Assembly: GCA_009617715.1 (NCBI GenBank)
Contig: VTFK01000003.1
Coordinates: forward strand, 2,852,001-2,916,000
Direction of reading: 5' to 3'
Length of the DNA: 64,000 bases
Source: Plectrocnemia conspersa
Taxonomy: Eukaryota; Arthropoda; Insecta; Trichoptera; Polycentropodidae
The notes under the pieces are model-generated. The model had not been told where the DNA came from. It worked only from the letters and a program-made list of their open reading frames with translations, and did not search any database. The translations under genes and the position numbers were made by a program. Of this stretch, positions 10,768 to 20,875 are shown one piece after another. The stretch's first letter is position 1; every line of letters begins with the position of its first letter.

Positions 10768-10955
10768 ATCGCTTCTCGGCCTGTTGGCTAAGATCAAAGT
10801 GTAGTATCTGTTCTTATCAGCTTAATATCTGATAGTTCCCGCATTGCGGGACCAGTATATTAAACTGATTTTTGGAAAGTGACGGGATGTTCGGGGCTTG
10901 CTCCACTCCTGCCGCGGGTTGGCCCGGCATTGCAGTGCCGCCGGGATCGGCCCAC
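10768..10955 (+). ncRNA. U2: U2 spliceosomal snRNA (copy 1)
   Basis: 188 nt, the usual U2 length, starting ATCGCTTCTCGGCC. It contains the branch-point recognition sequence GTGTAGTATC, the stem-loop IIa region ATCAGCTTAATATCTGAT, and the Sm site GATTTTTGG. The 3' stem-loops (CCCGGCATTGCAGTGCCGCCGGG) are GC-rich and well paired. The extra A in ATCAAAGTG is typical of insect U2. U2 pairs with the intron branch site in the spliceosome. It differs from the other two copies by one base in CTGCCGCGGG. Confidence 0.96.
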
Positions 10956-11050
10956 TTATATAAATCACAATAATTCGTAGTGCTAAGTTAGGCCAGTTCG
11001 CGTTCTTTGGTCAAGTCGCGTTTCACCGTCCAACCACCGTCGCGACATTT

Positions 11051-11427
11051 TAACTCATTGCACTCGTAATAGTCTTGTACTAGGTATGTCGCCAACTCAA
11101 TAAAAATGTTACATTATCTTTAAAATTTATATGTGTAGAGCATAAACTAATCCAGAAACGAAGAAATCAGAACTAATTACTAACTTGCATTTCTCTAAAT
11201 TACATTTTTTTTTGCTTCTCTCAAGTACCATTGGTTGACAATTCATAACAATAAATTAACACAATAGAGCGACGACCCATTTTAAAATATTTAAAGGACC
11301 CAACAATGTTTTAACCTTAAATATACACAAATAACAAAGACATGCCGCTCAGTTTTAGATATATCTACCTGCGAACGAAGAAAAGCACAGTAGGGTGTAC
11401 CAAAAAAACTAATCTTGATAAAACACA
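11051..11427. other. Spacer of cluster A, no gene
   Basis: AT-rich sequence after the end of arm A1. No frame or RNA is recognisable until the retrotransposon fragment. Confidence 0.5.
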
Positions 11428-11585
11428 ATGAGAAACGTCAAATGCCAAGTGAGAGTACAAAATGATCTATCAAAACCTTTGCGAACACTTAACAGCCTAC
11501 GACAGGGCGATGCTCTAGCGGGCAATCTGTTCAACATTGCCCTAGAAAAAGTAATCCGAGATGCAAAACTGGATGTAGCTGGCAG
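11428..11585 (+). pseudogene. Non-LTR retrotransposon reverse transcriptase fragment
   Basis: The translation includes SLRQGDALAGNLFNIALEKV followed by IRDAKLD. This is the RT motif in which the RQGD segment precedes LLFN and ALE, typical of Jockey/I-type RTs in insects. The catalytic YADD motif that should follow is absent because the frame runs into the unrelated duplication at 11595. Only about 50 codons survive, so it is a dead fragment. Confidence 0.75.
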
Positions 11586-11594
11586 GTTATTGGG

Positions 11595-11665
11595 GGTGTC
11601 CGCCACCCATGGCCACCATGGCTCTGTAGAATAAGTGTCCGCCATTAGTGGCCACCATGGCGCCC
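11595..11665 (+). repeat. Short tandem duplication with GGCCACCATGG
   Basis: GTGTCCGCCA followed by GTGGCCACCATGG-type sequence occurs twice about 42 bp apart (near 11598 and 11637). The GGCCACCATGG core is palindromic around CCATGG. No function assigned. Confidence 0.55.
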
Positions 11666-12057
11666 TCGAATATTTACCAGTGTTTTACTACTGCACGATA
11701 AAACTATATTAGGCCTTTCATCAATCTATCAACAGTTGCTGACTATGGTGCCTGAACCTTTTATTTTATTATTATAAAAGTTTATTTCTTAAATAGACAT
11801 AGGTAAAATAGCATACAGATATATTAAATGCACAATACTGGTTCATAACCATTTACATTGTTTACAAATTGTTAAGTTATACAATAACATAAAAAGAATA
11901 ATAAATTATACGAGAATATACTAAATTAAAGGAAAAATACATAAAACCTTTTACAAATTTAAAAAAAAATCCAAAAAAAAAAAAAAAAAAAATTTTGGAA
12001 AAGAATAGAAAAAAAAATTATACAAAAAAAAAAAAAATAAAACACATACAAAGGTTA

Positions 12058-12455
12058 AACCTGCCCTGAAAAGCCCTAATTTAGCGCCCCAGGCAAAACT
12101 AAATTTGCGCCCCCAAAATAATAATACTTTAATAACTTATTACATGAGCGTAAAAATATAATTCAAATTAAAGTAATTTAATATTATATATATTTGACAC
12201 CATAATCTTTTTTGCGATTGTGGGTATTTAAGAATTTGTAGTTTTATTTTCGTCGCAATTTTTTACGCCTGGAATAATCTAAAGAGTACACAGTAGTGTA
12301 TGCAAAAAATATCAGATTATATTATTTAACAATATTGTTTGATAATTTTAAGTGAATATTGCGCCTTTATTTGGTATCACGGCGCCCCACAAGATCTAGC
12401 GCCCCAGGCGATCGCCTGTACTGCCTGCCCCTTGGGCCGGCCCTGTGTAGACCTG
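12058..12455. repeat. Remnant of a DNA transposon with a GGGCCGGCCCTG terminus
   Basis: TTAGCGCCCCAGGC at about 12080 and CTAGCGCCCCAGGC at about 12396 are internal repeats. The right side ends CTTGGGCCGGCCCTG, the reverse of a CAGGGCCGGCCC terminus common in hAT-like elements. The left terminus is not clear. A related block (GTGAATATTG, then CCTTTGGTAT, then CGGC-CC) recurs at about 15160-15190. Confidence 0.4.
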
Positions 12456-12487
12456 AAACTGATGACACTGTGATGAGCTTAACTGCA

Positions 12488-13045
12488 TCAAAGCAATATG
12501 TGCTTAGGCATTTTGTGTTTGTATTTAAATTTAAGTTTTGCTTTGTCGTAATCACCGATTCTTGAAATTAGTGGGTTTGCGTGGTCTCGCGAGATTTTTT
12601 TATAGTATTTTTCGGTTTGATAATAACAGTATTCTTTAATGGTAGGAATTAAATGTTTGGTGTGGAGTTTTTTAAGGTTAGTATAAAACGGTGTATTATA
12701 AATTATTTTTATGGCTTTATTTTGGATTACTTGAAGTTTATTAAAATTACTATTACTCGCGTTACTCCACACTGAACAAGCGTAAGTTAAAACAGGTCTG
12801 ATTAATTGTCTATAGACTAGAATTTTATTTTTTATTGTAAGCGCACTTTTTCTATTAAATATTGATTTTAGAGCCGCAATGGCGCCGAGCCCTTTCGACC
12901 GGAGTTCAGTTATATGTTTATTGAATTTTAGTCTGGAGTCCAGGTGTATACCCAGATATTTAACGCTCGCTCTCCATTCAATGTCTGAACCTTTTAAGTG
13001 GATTATGAATACAACTGGTATCCTAAAGTATGGTGAGAAGACATA
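12488..13045 (-). pseudogene. Jockey-type LINE: C-terminal part of reverse transcriptase ORF
   Basis: Reading the minus strand from about 13045 gives one long frame. It has VKYLGIHLDSRLKFNKHI (12900-12960), then LKSIF, LIRPVLTYACSVW (about 12770-12815), then LQVIQNKAIKIIYN and a C-terminal tail ending at 12488. YLG-LD-L-W-HI followed by RP-L-YA--VW and LQ--QNK-LR-I is the order of the thumb and tail of Jockey-type RTs. The N-terminal half and YADD are missing, cut off by the piggyBac remnant that starts near 13080. The frame is open for about 185 codons, so this is a fairly recent fragment. Confidence 0.85.
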
Positions 13046-13092
13046 CGTATATACCTGAAGTCGTGCGATTGAATTATAATAATCATGGATGA

Positions 13093-14275
13093 TTGATCCC
13101 TCAGCCGGAAAACATACTCTTATCTAACTTAAATCAATTTATCAATCATAAACAATTTATTAAATTAAGTAGAAATCGCTTTGAGATCTTATTAAAAATG
13201 CTTCATTTCACAGACAATAACACTTCCGATTCAGAAAACCGGCTGTGGAAAATATCCAATCTGGTTGACGAGTTGAACAATAATTTTAAAAAACACTATA
13301 ACCCTCATGAAACTGTTTGCATCGACGAAAGTTTGGTTCCTTTTCGTGGACGAATAGGTTTCAGGCAATATATGAATCATAAAAGGTCAAATATGGAATC
13401 AAGATATTCAAATTATGTACGTCCTCGGGATATACATACAGCCTGAAAATATATACAGGCAAACAGTTGAATGTTGTTGGTTCTGTACCTACAAATGTAG
13501 TGATGGAAAGGTCAACCGTTATTTAAAAAAGGTCATACTATATGCACAGACAACTGGTATACTAGTATTGATCTAGCTAATAAATTAATAACAGAAGACT
13601 CACACTTATTGGGAACTCTACGATCCAATCGAAGAGGTATCCCAAAAAATGTCGCAAATGTGCAACTGAAAAAAGGAGAAATTGCTGCTAAACAAAATAA
13701 AAGAGGAATTAATATAGTAAAATGGAAAGATACCATAGATATCATGCTTCTTTCCACCGAACACACACATGAATACTGTGACGTAAAAACTAGAAGACGA
13801 ATAATAAAACAAAAGCCAAAAATGGTAAAAGAATATAATAGAGGGAAATCGTCAGTAGACTAATCGGATTAAATGGCTGCATACTGTACCCCTTTATGAA
13901 AAACGGTTAAATGGTACCGGAAAATTGCAATCGAACTACTATTGAATACAGCGGTTGTAAATTCAAGATTGCTGTATATGGAGGTGACGAAAAAGAAAAT
14001 ATCAATTGTCGAATTTAGACAGCAATTATTATTACATTTGACCTGTTAAAATTTTAATCAGGCATCTAAATCCCACCAAGTACCACCAAGAAGTACACGA
14101 CACGAAATGCTACAAAAAGATGGCCCAGCAGCTAAAGTTCGTCGTTTTTGCGCTAGATGCTATAAACTAAATGTGACAATTAATGGACGAAAATATGCAA
14201 AAAATCGTACAAAACGGGTAACTACCTATTGTGGGAGATGCGAAAGTAATCCGCATTTTAAATACTTAATTTAAT
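13093..14275 (+). pseudogene. piggyBac-type transposase pseudogene
   Basis: Broken plus-strand reading. Up to about 13440 it reads RNRFEILLKMLHFTDN, KHYNPHETVCIDESLVPFRG and FRQYMNHKR. After a frame break come CTDNWYTSIDLANKLI (13542 on), GTLRSNRRGIPK, INIVKWKD and LLSTEHTH. After a stop at 13861 come further pieces and a C-terminal cysteine-rich end with RRFCARCYKL and TTYCGRCESNPHF (14130-14265). CIDES and TDNW hold the first two of the catalytic aspartates of the piggyBac DDE/D domain, and the cysteine-rich tail is the family's C-terminal DNA-binding finger. Stops and frameshifts show it is dead. A matching right terminus may be at 15634-15660. Confidence 0.88.
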
Positions 14276-14420
14276 CAAATAATTAATTTAATAAATAATT
14301 TATTTAATAATTAATGTAAATAATTAATATAATAATTATTTTAAATAATTAATTTAATTATTAATTTAAATATTTAATTTATAATAATTCAATATTTAAC
14401 TTAAATAACTAATTTAATCA
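14276..14420. repeat. AATTAATTTAAT low-complexity tract
   Basis: Almost pure A/T, built of TAATTAATTTAATAATT permutations, without a fixed period. Confidence 0.7.
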
Positions 14421-14744
14421 AATAATTAACAAAGCAGCGCTCAAAGTTTGTCACCAGTTTCGATACGATCAGACCACGGGTTGTGACATTATATTTATTT
14501 CTTTTGGTACAATAGAAAAATTGCCGACTGGCATGTCAGCGTCACATTACGTGTCGTGCAGTATAATATAATAAGTTCTTTAACGTTTTAAAACTTCTGC
14601 GTGAGTCGGTCGTGAGCATAGAGTAAAGAATATCATATAAATGGCTGTAACCGTGTCACGCGCACGCCGAACACTCGCCCGGCCCGGCCCGGCCCATCAA
14701 GACAGGGAAGCACAATTCGGAAGCCCGCAGACTCACGAACGCAA
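14421..14744. other. Unassigned sequence between two AT tracts
   Basis: Average GC with a GGCCCGGCCCGGCCC run near 14680-14695. No frame or RNA recognised. Confidence 0.4.
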
Positions 14745-15115
14745 TTATTTTATAATTTTTTTTTATTTTATTGTTTTGATTTAAAATTTTCTACTATTTA
14801 ATTAATTATTTACTTATTTATTAAACCAAATGTATTATTTAAAATAATTACATTAAATTCATTTGTTAAATTAAATTTTTGAATTAAATATTAAGTTAAT
14901 TGATTATAAGCTTGAATAAATTATTTAAATTATTATTTTATTAAATTAATTATTTATTACAATTATTTAAATATTTTTTTTAACTAAATTAATTATTTAA
15001 ATTTTTTATTGAATTAAATTAAATTTTTTATTAAATTAAATTTAATTTTTAATTCATTATTTTATTAAAATATTTAAAATAGTTCTTATAATTAAATTTA
15101 ATTAATTATTAATTT
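14745..15115. repeat. Second AATTAAATT low-complexity tract
   Basis: About 370 bp of nearly pure A/T resembling 14276-14420. The two tracts flank the 320-bp block at 14421-14744. Confidence 0.7.
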
Positions 15116-15194
15116 AGGTCAGCGCATTAGCGCGCCAATTATTGTTTGATAATTATAGGTGAATATTGTGCCTTTGGTATAACGGCACCCATTT

Positions 15195-15434
15195 TATCGA
15201 TCCAGTTAAAACTTCCTATGCAATTCTTAACGTCTCAAATAACTTCCGAAATATTGAATTGAGATAAACACTTTTCTTAAACTTTTTATAGAACTCAATC
15301 TGATACACAACTTTGCATTAAAACATTTGCCATTTTATGCAAATTGCAAATATTATCGATCCAGTTAAAACTTTCTTGGCAGAAGTTAACGTCTCAAATA
15401 ACTTCCGAAATGTTGAATTGAGATAAACACTTAA
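15195..15434 (+). repeat. Direct repeat, two copies of 80 bp spaced 159 bp
   Basis: TATCGATCCAGTTAAAACTT, AACGTCTCAAATAACTTCCG and TTGAATTGAGATAAACACTT occur in this order at 15195-15275 and again at 15354-15434. The copies are close to identical, so the duplication is recent. No function seen. Confidence 0.7.
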
Positions 15435-15633
15435 GTAAAAATAAAATTTGATTCGAGTAAAAATGATATTTTTTGATAAGATACGCTTCTTGAAACTCCT
15501 GTCCACAACACTGCAAAAACGCCATTAAAAACATGCATAGTAAATACCCAAAAAGACGTTATATTTCATTATTTGAAATGGTGCGCCTGACGCACCGCAT
15601 CATACGAGTAATATAAAGCCAAGCGCTGGTGAG

Positions 15634-15664
15634 TCCCACGCGCCTTACGAGCGGAAAGGGTTAA
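15634..15664. repeat. piggyBac-like right terminus with TTAA
   Basis: CACGCGCCTTACGAGCGG followed by AAAGGG and TTAA. piggyBac elements end in GGG flanked by TTAA, and this is the mirror of TTAACCCTTT starts seen elsewhere in the window. It could be the right end of the element whose transposase lies at 13093-14275. No matching left end was found. Confidence 0.45.
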
Positions 15665-15666
15665 GG

Positions 15667-15730
15667 CAGTGGTGGCCAACCCGTGGCGCATTGGATGATC
15701 ACAAGTGGCACATTGCATCCTTGCGCCCAC
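15667..15730 (+). repeat. hAT-like terminus CAGTGGTGGCCAACCC
   Basis: CAGTGGTGGCCAACCC followed by GTGGCGC resembles the terminal inverted repeat of hAT transposons (CAG-TGG---CCAAC). I could not find the opposite end (GTTGGCCACCACTG), so the element is truncated or decayed. Confidence 0.5.
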
Positions 15731-16616
15731 TTATTCTTTTAAAATAGGCGTCAAGACTGAATCCATATTCATATTTTTAACTTAAGTGCCCTTTATTCAG
15801 CCTTTGGTTATGTTCAAAATATACAGGGGTGAACAAGCCTTTTCATAAAATGAAATTAATAAAAGGCAAAACCAGGTCGCGAATAACTTATTCGAATTTG
15901 AACAGCAATTACCGTCTCGTCGATGTGATTATTTCCGATTACTGTAGATTTGTGCTCTAATAAACGTGTGTCTTTTGAAATGACGTAAATAAATTAATTG
16001 AATTCCGTGATTGAGTTATTCCTTTTCCTCCCATAAGCGAAGCTTTTCCTATTCCTATCTCTATTTTACAACCCTAAATGAGAACATAAGAAGGTAAAAA
16101 AGTGCTTGAGTTGTATGGCGCACCTGAACTTGTCTGTGAAAAAATTGGCGCATGGTATACAAAACTTTCTTTTAAAACATTTACTGCCATCAAAATACGT
16201 AATGAGTTCAGTACACAAACTACATAGTGGCCTATTGTGCATTAATTCGGCTGCGATTGCCGGAAAGAGCAACCGGCTTGTGACATCAACGCGCTACTCT
16301 TTATTATCGTCGCATACGCTACAAAATTGGGTTTGCCTAAAAAAAGTTTAATTTTATCAGGTTGTTTTCCTATTTTTGCAAATAGGCAAATTTTTCATGT
16401 TATAGTCATAAAAATAAAACAAGATCAAACTTTATTAATTATTTTTTTGAATTTATTCATAAAACAACATTACTTCTATTAAATATGTATTCGTAGAAGC
16501 TCTCAAATCAGAATTGAGGATTTTAACCCTTTACGTGCGTTGCATTTTATAGAGAATTTCATTTTGCACGACTCCGACAAAACACCATGACTCCACCTCC
16601 TACTAAACTTGAAATT
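15731..16616. other. Decayed transposon DNA, no gene
   Basis: Remainder of the cluster A spacer. TTAACCCTTTACGTGCGTTG at 16523 looks like a piggyBac-type end. 16567-16607 has CACGACTCCGACAAAACACC and TGACTCCACCTCC, the same motif family as the MITE at 17038-17385. The 81-codon open frame near 16106-16351 resembles no known protein. Confidence 0.4.
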
Positions 16617-16713
16617 ACCGCGACGGTGGTTGTTGAGAACGCGTCTGAAACACGCTGACCAAAGAACGCGAACTGGCCTAACTTAGCACTACGAATTATT
16701 GTGATTTATTTAA

Positions 16714-16901
16714 GTGGGCCGATCCCGGCGGCACTGCAATGCCGGGCCAACCCGCGACAGGAGTGGAGCAAGCCCCGAACATCCCGTCACTTTCCAAAAA
16801 TCAGTTTAATATACTGGTCCCGCAATGCGGGAACTATCAGATATTAAGCTGATAAGAACAGATACTACACTTTGATCTTAGCCAACAGGCCGAGAAGCGA
16901 T
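16714..16901 (-). ncRNA. U2: U2 spliceosomal snRNA (copy 2)
   Basis: 188 nt. On the minus strand it has the ATCGCTTCTCGGCC start, GTGTAGTATC branch-site recognition sequence, GATTTTTGG Sm site and intact 3' hairpins. It is one base different from copy 1 and apparently identical to copy 3. It points toward the centre of cluster A, facing copy 1 across the spacer. All diagnostic elements are present, so it is likely functional. Confidence 0.96.
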
Positions 16902-16979
16902 GCGGTACAGGGTTATTATTTGGCTTATAAAGCATCTAGTGTACTCGACGCTTGCGAGTATCGTACAGCTGTATTGCCA
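16902..16979 (-). promoter_or_regulatory. U2 promoter with PSE core
   Basis: The minus-strand CGCAAGC is at plus-strand 16950-16956 (GCTTGCG), 49-55 bases before the U2 start. TTATAAG lies near -27. Confidence 0.6.
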
Positions 16980-17037
16980 TCTATTGATCGTTATGTAACT
17001 TTTGAATATTTATTTTCTTATCAACGCATAATAAAAC

Positions 17038-17385
17038 CAGGGCTGTGGAGTCGTTTAAAAAAAACACGACTCCGACTCCGACTCCGATTCCGATATTTAC
17101 CAATAACACGACTCCACTCCGACTCCGACTCCAACTCCGACTCCGACTCAGAAAAGTTTAATTTTATCAGGTATTTTTGATGTTTTTCTACGCGTTTTAT
17201 ATATTATACGCTATACACATTCATCATTACGCAATTAAAATTTCATCATTTAAAAAAATGCATTTTATATAAAAAATGTTCGGGGTCGCTCATTTTTCAC
17301 GACTCCGACTCCGACTCCAACTCCGGCCAAAACACCACGACTCCGCGACTCCAACTCCGACTCCGACTCCGACTCCACAGCCCTG
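17038..17385. mobile_element. 348-bp hAT-type MITE inserted in arm A2
   Basis: The terminal inverted repeats are CAGGGCTGTGGAGTCG and CGACTCCACAGCCCTG. The empty site is preserved in arm A1 (10620-10640) and in arm B2 (50810-50825). Comparison shows an 8-bp target duplication ATAAAAAC, the left copy having lost one A (ATAAAAC, 17031-17037; right copy 17386-17393). TIRs beginning CAGGG and 8-bp duplications fit the hAT superfamily. Inside are long CGACTC repeats next to both ends and no coding capacity. Confidence 0.85.
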
Positions 17386-17670
17386 ATAAAAACGCATTGT
17401 ATATGATTCGAAATAAATTATAGACATATTTAAAACAAAAATATTAATAAATAATAATAAAAATTAAATTTCATGTATGTTGCTTAAACATTTACATTTT
17501 TGCCATAATCGCAAGATGGTTTATTTAGTTATTTTAATGAGAAATATTTGTTAGCTAATAAATAATAATAAATAGGTGGAATTATGTAAAAATAATATTG
17601 ACTCGATGATTTAATTTATTAAAATGATCATGGAATGATCAACGACAAGCAAAATTAAGATTCGGCGCTC

Positions 17671-17788
17671 GCCAACGACCATACCACGCTGAATGCACCG
17701 GTTCTCGTCCGATCACCGAAGTTAAGCAGCATTGGGCCCGGTCAGTACTTGGATGGGTGACCGCTTGGGAACACCGGGTGTCGTTGGC
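17671..17788 (+). rRNA. 5S rRNA (intact copy)
   Basis: 118 nt, identical to the copy at 10235 in the facing arm. Starts GCCAACGACCATACCACGC, has the complete internal promoter and ends GTGTCGTTGGC, so the two ends pair. It is transcribed away from the centre of cluster A. Confidence 0.96.
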
Positions 17789-18386
17789 CCAACTGTTTTT
17801 TTGCATATTATTGAACTGTGCACTTTTCTATTTTAGTTAAAATCATATTTTTATTCCAATAAAAATAATTGTCATAAGAGTCATACTGTTGAAATTTTAA
17901 TGGCACACGAAAGACCGGTTAAGATTCTATGACACGTAAATTCACTATTTAAAGCTGTTTCTCTTATAAATACTTTTAAAAGTTTCTGCGTATTGCTTCG
18001 ACATTTTTCGCATTATTCGTCTGTAGATATTGCTATTGAAGAAGACTAAAAAATAATAACCTTTAAAGGTCGCCATGCTTCCTTTACTCTTTTGCTGTTA
18101 TGATTTACGATTATAAAAAACATATTTAAAAGTCTGTTGATTTTTACGACTCCGGTTAAAATGTATGAAATTTCAAAGCCCGCTCTTTATAACGAGGATG
18201 CGAGTACAAGCAAATTTTAATATAATTTTGAAGGTTTGCAGCACGTCGGTCTAAATTAGCTATTATTTTTTTCTGGACTAATTATAAATCTTTATCAAAT
18301 TTTGAAAAAAGGTTATAATATTTTTTAATTATCAATCGTTGTAAATAAATTTAGACGCGAATTTGCAAACTCCAGGAATTTCCTTC

Positions 18387-18505
18387 GCCAACAACCATAC
18401 CATGCTGGATGCACCGGTTCTCGTCCGATCACCGAAGCTAAGCAACATTGGGCCCGGTCAGTACTTGGATGGGTGACCGCTTGGGAACACCGGGTGGTCG
18501 TTGGC
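18387..18505 (+). rRNA. 5S rRNA, diverged copy (probable pseudogene)
   Basis: 119 nt. It has an extra G near the 3' end (GGGTGGTCGTTGG) and substitutions such as GCCAACAACC, CATGCTGGATG and GAAGCTAAGCAACATT. It shares GCCAACAACC and CTGGATG with the copy at 9519, its counterpart in arm A1, so those changes predate the inverted duplication. It is convergent with U6, about 52 bp away. Confidence 0.9.
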
Positions 18506-18557
18506 CACTTCATTTTTCCTGTTTTTTTTTTCTAAATCTTCAAGAAAAAACACGTCA

Positions 18558-18608
18558 AAAAAATGTGGAACGCTTCACGATTTTGCGTGTCATCCTTGCG
18601 CAGGGGCC

Positions 18609-18648
<40 letters not shown>

Positions 18649-18664
18649 CCTGCCGAAGCAGGAC
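18558..18664 (-). ncRNA. U6: U6 spliceosomal snRNA (copy 2)
   Basis: 107 nt on the minus strand, identical to copy 1 across the gene body. It has the 5' hairpin GTCCTGCTTCGGCAGGAC, ACAGAG box, AGC triad and terminal T run (plus-strand A run at 18557-18563). It faces the decayed 5S copy across a short shared terminator region. Confidence 0.96.
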
Positions 18665-18686
18665 ACAAGTTACGTACTGGACTGGG

Positions 18687-18750
18687 TATATATACCTAGT
18701 TTAAATTTGCACTCTGCTTGCGAAATTGGATGTTCGATCGTGCTGCCACC
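18687..18750 (-). promoter_or_regulatory. U6 promoter: PSE plus TATA box
   Basis: TATATATA at about 18687-18694 and PSE core CGCAAGC (plus-strand 18716-18722), 52-58 bases before the U6 start, as at copy 1. Confidence 0.75.
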
Positions 18751-18923
18751 TATTATCGCATAAGTTACAATACTATATACCGTGATTATTAAAATATATC
18801 TTGTTAAAATCATATTAATTTGTATAGTTTACATAAGATGGCTCTATATATTTATATAAAAATATAATTTACCTAAAATGAATACATACCTATATCAGTT
18901 TATATTAAACTATCTATTTGTTT

Positions 18924-18968
18924 TGCATTCTGCTTGCGAAATTGGACGTCCGATCGTGCTACCATCTA
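18924..18968 (-). promoter_or_regulatory. Orphan snRNA promoter element, arm A2
   Basis: Inverted counterpart of 9059-9103, with the same CCAATTTCGCAAGCAGA core and no following snRNA. Confidence 0.5.
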
Positions 18969-19799
18969 TTACCTTACAAATTATTACTCTTTGCTACAAG
19001 TTTATTTTATTAAAACTTATTATTAAATAATTAAAAGTTCTAAATAGTATGTATTATAATTAGTATGAAATAATAAATTACGAACTTCTTTCTGACGATT
19101 AGTATTTATGTTTATTTTACCGGTAAAAACCATCAACCCGGGAATCTATTTATTTTCGTAAAATACTTTGCTTTTTGTTCAAAAATAATAAATGAAAAAT
19201 ATTTAGAATTTTTTTACTTTCTCTATAAAGTGTCATCTCGCGTCTTCAGAGTATAGTATTATCACCCTTTATCGCTGTAAGGTATATTGAAAATATATAA
19301 TGAAAAGGTGGAAAGATATTATTGATACCATCTAGCGAAAGGATGAATTACTAAAAATATAATTTTAAAATAATACATATATCCGTTATTGTGATTGAAG
19401 TGTAATATATATTTTAATATTTTTTTATGTTTATAACATACACTTTTTAGATTTTCTGTAAAATACAATGTTTTTGAAATGACAAAATTTTTAGTTTTTG
19501 TTCGATTGTCGTATGATATTTGGTACTTGTTAAATTTATAAAAAACAATCCATATTATGTTTTTGTCATATGTACAGGATAAGTTATTACTAGTTGATTA
19601 CTGCAGATACTTCCTATATTCAATTTATTTATATTATAAACAAAATATATTTAAGCATTGATAACTTATTTTTAATATAAATATTGGGCTCCATATATAT
19701 ATTAAATTTTTGGCTGACGTCTGATTCTTTTTTTTTGTTAAGAGCTTAGTGACTCCAGGTCACCAGAGGTGTTTCTAAAAATTTTGTTATAATTATTTA

Positions 19800-20348
19800 T
19801 TAACCCTTTGAAGTCTTAAGTTTTTGTTAAATAAGTGTTGCCCCAAGACCAAGAGATTTTGAAGGAATATATTTAAATACATAATGTAATGATTATTATT
19901 TGAAAAAAAAACTATTTCTTCAATATTATATGAAAAAAATTATATTTGGTCAGAATTGACTTTAGAATTTAAATTGTATATTTTTAATATATATAGTATA
20001 ATTTTAATTTAAATAATATAAAATTCTTTTTTACGTTATATTAATTTATATTTTACTAGAATTTAAATTTTTTATTGATATTTAATTTTTGTGAATTATA
20101 TTATTAGATTAGAAAAGTTTAATAATTGCATTAATTGCTTTATTAATTTATTTTTTCATTTCATTATGTATAGATATTAATTGTAGTAAATGAACTATTT
20201 AAAATACGTTTTATTAATTTGGTTTTCATATTTTTTTTAATAATATTGTTTTTATTATATTATTAATTTTAAGATATAATTTTAAACAATGAGCTGCTAT
20301 TAAAAAACAGATGTCCAATATGTGCGGACAGAGGACTCCAAAGGAATG
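19800..20348. mobile_element. piggyBac-type MITE (probable)
   Basis: The left end reads TTAACCCTTTGAAGTCTTAAG and the right end GGACTCCAAAGG followed by AATGA. The ends are inverted repeats (CCCTTTGAAGTC versus CCTTTGGAGTCC) and the left flank is TTAA. The right TTAA appears mutated. The interior is AT-rich and non-coding. It lies beyond the 3' end of the APCDD1 gene. Confidence 0.45.
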
Positions 20349-20447
20349 ATCTATTTTTATTGCAAGTCCAACATACTTTTATATTAATTGTTACAACTTG
20401 TTTTTTTTTTTAATTAATTAAAACTAATAAGGTATATTTTGATATAC

Positions 20448-20453
20448 TTTATT
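20448..20453 (-). terminator. Candidate polyadenylation signal of the APCDD1-like gene
   Basis: AATAAA on the minus strand, about 420 bases after the stop codon. It is the first canonical signal I noticed downstream of the stop on that strand, so the 3' UTR would be about 0.4 kb. Confidence 0.35.
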
Positions 20454-20875
20454 TAAAAACATTATTAAAATATCACGATAGCATTTTGGATACATAACAA
20501 ATATATACATACATATTTACAAATTTCTACTTTTTCAATATTTATAATTACAGAAGTAGAATTAATTATCAAAGGCACTGGGATTTGTTCGTCATTTTTT
20601 GTATATTTACATTATTACATGGAATAATAAAAAAATATTAAATATAATTTAAATTAGAAGGCACATGATTCACATAAAAAAATAATATACATTTTGAATA
20701 AATAGTTCATTTATATATTTTTTTAAATTTAATATCTACATACATTTCTTATATTGAGATCATATTTGGTCAATAAGTTATATCACTTTACATAGTAAAG
20801 TGTTTTTTTTATATATAATTTACAATTTCTTTATGTATTTTTACATTTAAATATATTAATTTCAAAAGCATCTTA

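Larger units (their letters stand above)
8322..11050 (+). repeat. Arm A1 of palindromic small-RNA cluster A
   Basis: This segment is repeated in inverted orientation at about 16617-19694. It begins near TGGAGCCCAATATT (8331) and runs through U6, two 5S genes and U2 to about CCACCGTCGCG (11034-11045). The similarity covers spacers as well as genes, so it is a segmental inverted duplication and not just conserved genes. Small indels and substitutions separate the arms, and arm A2 carries an extra 348-bp insertion. Confidence 0.88.
16617..19694 (-). repeat. Arm A2 of palindromic small-RNA cluster A
   Basis: Inverted copy of 8322-11050, with gene order U2, 5S, 5S, U6. It is longer than A1 because of the 348-bp insertion at 17038-17385. 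The outer end is at ATATTGGGCTCCA (about 19693). Confidence 0.88.

Noticed and set aside
10600..10797. 65-codon frames over the U2 promoter, also at 16872 and 50695
   Set aside because: They coincide with promoter and 5' end of U2 and have no protein character.
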